A DNA stretch of 8,514 nucleotides from an uncultured Dorea sp. (GTDB lineage: Bacteria > Bacillota_A > Clostridia > Lachnospirales > Lachnospiraceae): positions 1-8,514 of the forward strand of contig CAOKJI010000052.1 in the NCBI GenBank assembly GCA_948468495.1, given 5' to 3'. The position numbers and the translations under genes were made by a program. This document shows, one piece after another, positions 7,052 to 8,514 of the stretch (positions are counted from its first letter, which is position 1; the number at the start of each line of letters is the position of its first letter). A model generated the notes under the pieces. That model saw only the letters and a list, made by a program, of their open reading frames with translations, was not told the origin of the DNA and searched no databases.

Positions 7052-7966
7052 ATGAAGATGGGGTTTGTCAGTGCAATCCTTGAGGAGAATACCTTTGAAG
7101 AAATGATTGACACCGCCAGTGAACTTGGCTTTCAATGCGTTGAAGTTGCCTGCTGGCCCAAGGGGAATGCGGAACGCCGCTATGCGGGAGTGAGCCATAT
7201 TGATGTGGACAATCTGGACGATGAGAAGGTTACATATATCCAAAATTACTGTAAGGAAAAGAAGGTTGAAATCTCTTCCCTTGCATATTATCCAAATACC
7301 ATGGACCAGGATTTGGAGAAAAGGCGTCTTGCGGTTGCGCACTTAAAGAAAGTAATCGCAGCCAGCAGTAAGCTTGGAATTGGCATGGTTACTACCTTTA
7401 TCGGGAGAGACCAGACGAAGTCGGTAGAAGAGAATTTAGAGCTGGTAAAGGAAGTGTGGCCGGAGATTATCAGAGAGGCAGAAGAACACAGGGTGAAAAT
7501 CGCGATTGAAAATTGTCCGATGCTGTTTGGCGAAGATCAGTGGCCGGGAGGGCAGAATCTGATGACTACGCCGGTAATCTGGAGGAAAGTATTTGAGATT
7601 TTAAAGAGCGATTATCTGGGAATTAATTATGATCCTTCCCATTTTGTATGGCAGATGATAGATTATATTGAGCCGATTTACGAATTTGCCGATAAAATCT
7701 TCCATGTGCATTACAAGGATATTAAGGTCTATCCTGAAAAGCTTAGTAAGGCCGGAACCATGGCCTATCCGCTGGACTATATGTCTCCGAAGATTCCCGG
7801 GCTCGGGGATGTGGACTGGGGAAAATATGTCAGCGCGCTAACCGATATCGGGTATCATGGTTATACCTGTATTGAAGTAGAGGACAGAGCGTTTGAAGAC
7901 TCGCAGGAGGATATTATTAACAGCTTAAAACTTAGCAAACGGTATATGGAACAGTTTGTAATCTGA
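7052..7966 (+). CDS. Sugar phosphate isomerase/epimerase-like TIM-barrel protein (AP_endonuc_2 / xylose-isomerase-like)
   Basis: At 304 aa it covers a whole xylose-isomerase-like barrel. Candidate metal ligands, by comparison with tagatose-3-epimerase-type enzymes, are E153 (AIENCP), D194 (NYDPSHF), H220 (FHVHYKD) and E275 (CIEVED). GLGDVDWGKYV (251-261) is a common late motif of this family. The N-terminus has strand and helix pattern MGFVSAIL...FEEMIDTASELGF expected for the first barrel unit. Known relatives isomerise or epimerise keto-sugars, dehydrate inosose (IolE), or act on 3-keto-glycosides (YcjR, C-glycoside-cleaving enzymes), all paired with Gfo/Idh/MocA oxidoreductases as here. 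It is only distantly similar to the broken TIM-barrel gene at 5154-5993 and is not a recent duplicate of it. Start set by the RBS at 7037-7042. It is the last gene of the cluster on this strand. Confidence 0.9.
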   Translation: MKMGFVSAILEENTFEEMIDTASELGFQCVEVACWPKGNAERRYAGVSHIDVDNLDDEKVTYIQNYCKEKKVEISSLAYYPNTMDQDLEKRRLAVAHLKKVIAASSKLGIGMVTTFIGRDQTKSVEENLELVKEVWPEIIREAEEHRVKIAIENCPMLFGEDQWPGGQNLMTTPVIWRKVFEILKSDYLGINYDPSHFVWQMIDYIEPIYEFADKIFHVHYKDIKVYPEKLSKAGTMAYPLDYMSPKIPGLGDVDWGKYVSALTDIGYHGYTCIEVEDRAFEDSQEDIINSLKLSKRYMEQFVI

Positions 7967-8051
7967 TTTGCGCCGCTGTTTTCCGGTTGATATTTGGGGA
8001 CGATGGCAGGTATTGGATTGCAAAAAGAATTAAGAAAGAGGAATGTCTTTG

Positions 8052-8070
8052 CTGGCCGCAATGCGGCCAG
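8052..8070. terminator. GC-rich hairpin between convergent genes, possible weak bidirectional terminator
   Basis: CTGGCCGC (8052-8059) pairs perfectly with GCGGCCAG (8063-8070) across a 3-nt loop. It stands 85 bp after the end of the catabolic cluster and 58 bp beyond the end of the opposing RloB-like gene. No clean T-tract follows on either strand (on + it is followed by AATAAGATATTTCTC), so intrinsic termination is plausible but unproven. The rest of 7967-8128 holds no gene; a short AT-rich stem TAAAGC/GCTTTA (8096-8101/8107-8112) lies nearby. Confidence 0.45.
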
Positions 8071-8128
8071 AATAAGATATTTCTCTGTTTTATTGTAAAG
8101 CAATAAGCTTTATACGGCCCCCTTTGTT

Positions 8129-8514
8129 TTAAAATTCCGATATTTCAACCATAAACTGTTCTATCAATTTATAGACACTTGTAAACGGATTCATATCTTT
8201 AATGTTTGTAAATATGCTTTTTCCTTCAGCGCTATACTGCTTTTCCAAGGCTCGTGCATTATTGATAGCTTTTTCTATATTGCCGTTTTGGACTATTTCC
8301 CGAGTTTTACCCTTATGTCCTTTGGAATAAGCACCGTGTAAATGGAACGATAAGCGACGGTAAATTTCGCTCTTTGATATTTTCTCGTCCACATCTTCAA
8401 AATGCATAAGCAGCCATGTTTCAAATAGATGATTAGAAATCAGCAATTCATATTCGGTAGCTGCTAATATCACAGTTTGGATATCTGGCGGATCATCACA
8501 ATCAAATGCCAAAT
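8129..8514 (-). CDS. rloB: RloB-like (AbiLii-type) protein, C-terminal part, 5' end outside window
   Basis: On the minus strand the frame is open from the right edge to TAA at 8131-8129, about 128 residues. The first visible codon (8512-8510) is TTG within an ongoing frame, so no true start is seen. Family features are LAFDCDD near the visible beginning (acidic DxDD patch of the Toprim-like core), ISNHLFETWLLMHFEDV (the 'SNPxFExWLLLHF' hallmark, here with HL in place of the usual proline), SKSEIYRRL, and the NPFTSVYKLIEQF ending that matches the 'NPxTxVxxLV' tail. RloB usually follows RloA, an AAA-type ATPase, in restriction-linked or abortive-infection (AbiL) loci. rloA would therefore be expected beyond the right edge. 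The gene is more AT-rich than the sugar cluster and faces it, suggesting separate acquisition. Role as an anti-phage effector is inferred from the family. Confidence 0.8.
   Translation of the reverse strand, partial: LAFDCDDPPDIQTVILAATEYELLISNHLFETWLLMHFEDVDEKISKSEIYRRLSFHLHGAYSKGHKGKTREIVQNGNIEKAINNARALEKQYSAEGKSIFTNIKDMNPFTSVYKLIEQFMVEISEF

Overview
The window looks like part of a chromosome from a gut-type, low-to-moderate-GC Firmicute, most likely of the Lachnospiraceae. This is inferred from strong AGGAGG-type ribosome binding sites, codon use, a lipoprotein-type binding protein and a ribose-type ABC transporter. No rRNA, tRNA or other taxonomic marker is present, so the family placement is an inference.

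Positions 1-7966 hold a co-directional (+ strand) sugar or polyol catabolic cluster. In order it contains: the C-terminal half of a zinc-type alcohol/polyol dehydrogenase (1-564, cut by the window edge); a lipoprotein sugar-binding protein (596-1771); a 227-nt near-perfect palindromic element (1796-2022); a double-domain sugar ABC ATPase of the RbsA/CUT2 type (2096-3595); its permease (3579-4538); a 153-bp gap; a small VOC/glyoxalase-fold metalloprotein (4692-5123); a xylose-isomerase-like TIM-barrel epimerase interrupted by an in-frame TAA at 5298-5300 (5154-5993); a Gfo/Idh/MocA NAD(P)-dependent oxidoreductase (6007-7038); and a second, intact TIM-barrel isomerase/epimerase (7052-7966). Short gaps and overlaps suggest one or two transcripts.

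Taken together, the transporter would import a monosaccharide, polyol or small glycoside. The two dehydrogenases and the TIM-barrel enzymes would then oxidise, epimerise or cleave, and reduce it. The enzyme set resembles E. coli ycjQ/ycjR/ycjS (glucoside 3-oxidation and epimerisation) and also inositol pathways (IolG plus IolE/IolI-type TIM barrels). The real substrate cannot be read from the sequence.

Beyond 7966 there is a 162-bp junction with a GC-rich hairpin. It is followed by a visibly more AT-rich, minus-strand gene (8129-8514, N-terminus outside the window) encoding the C-terminal part of an RloB-like protein, a family tied to abortive-infection/RloAB anti-phage systems. The change of strand, composition and function marks a boundary between a metabolic operon and a likely defence segment.

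The three points most worth a second look are the long palindrome between the binding-protein and ATPase genes, whose arm differences almost all keep G-U pairing in + strand RNA; the nonsense codon in the first TIM-barrel gene; and the RloB-like gene at the right edge.
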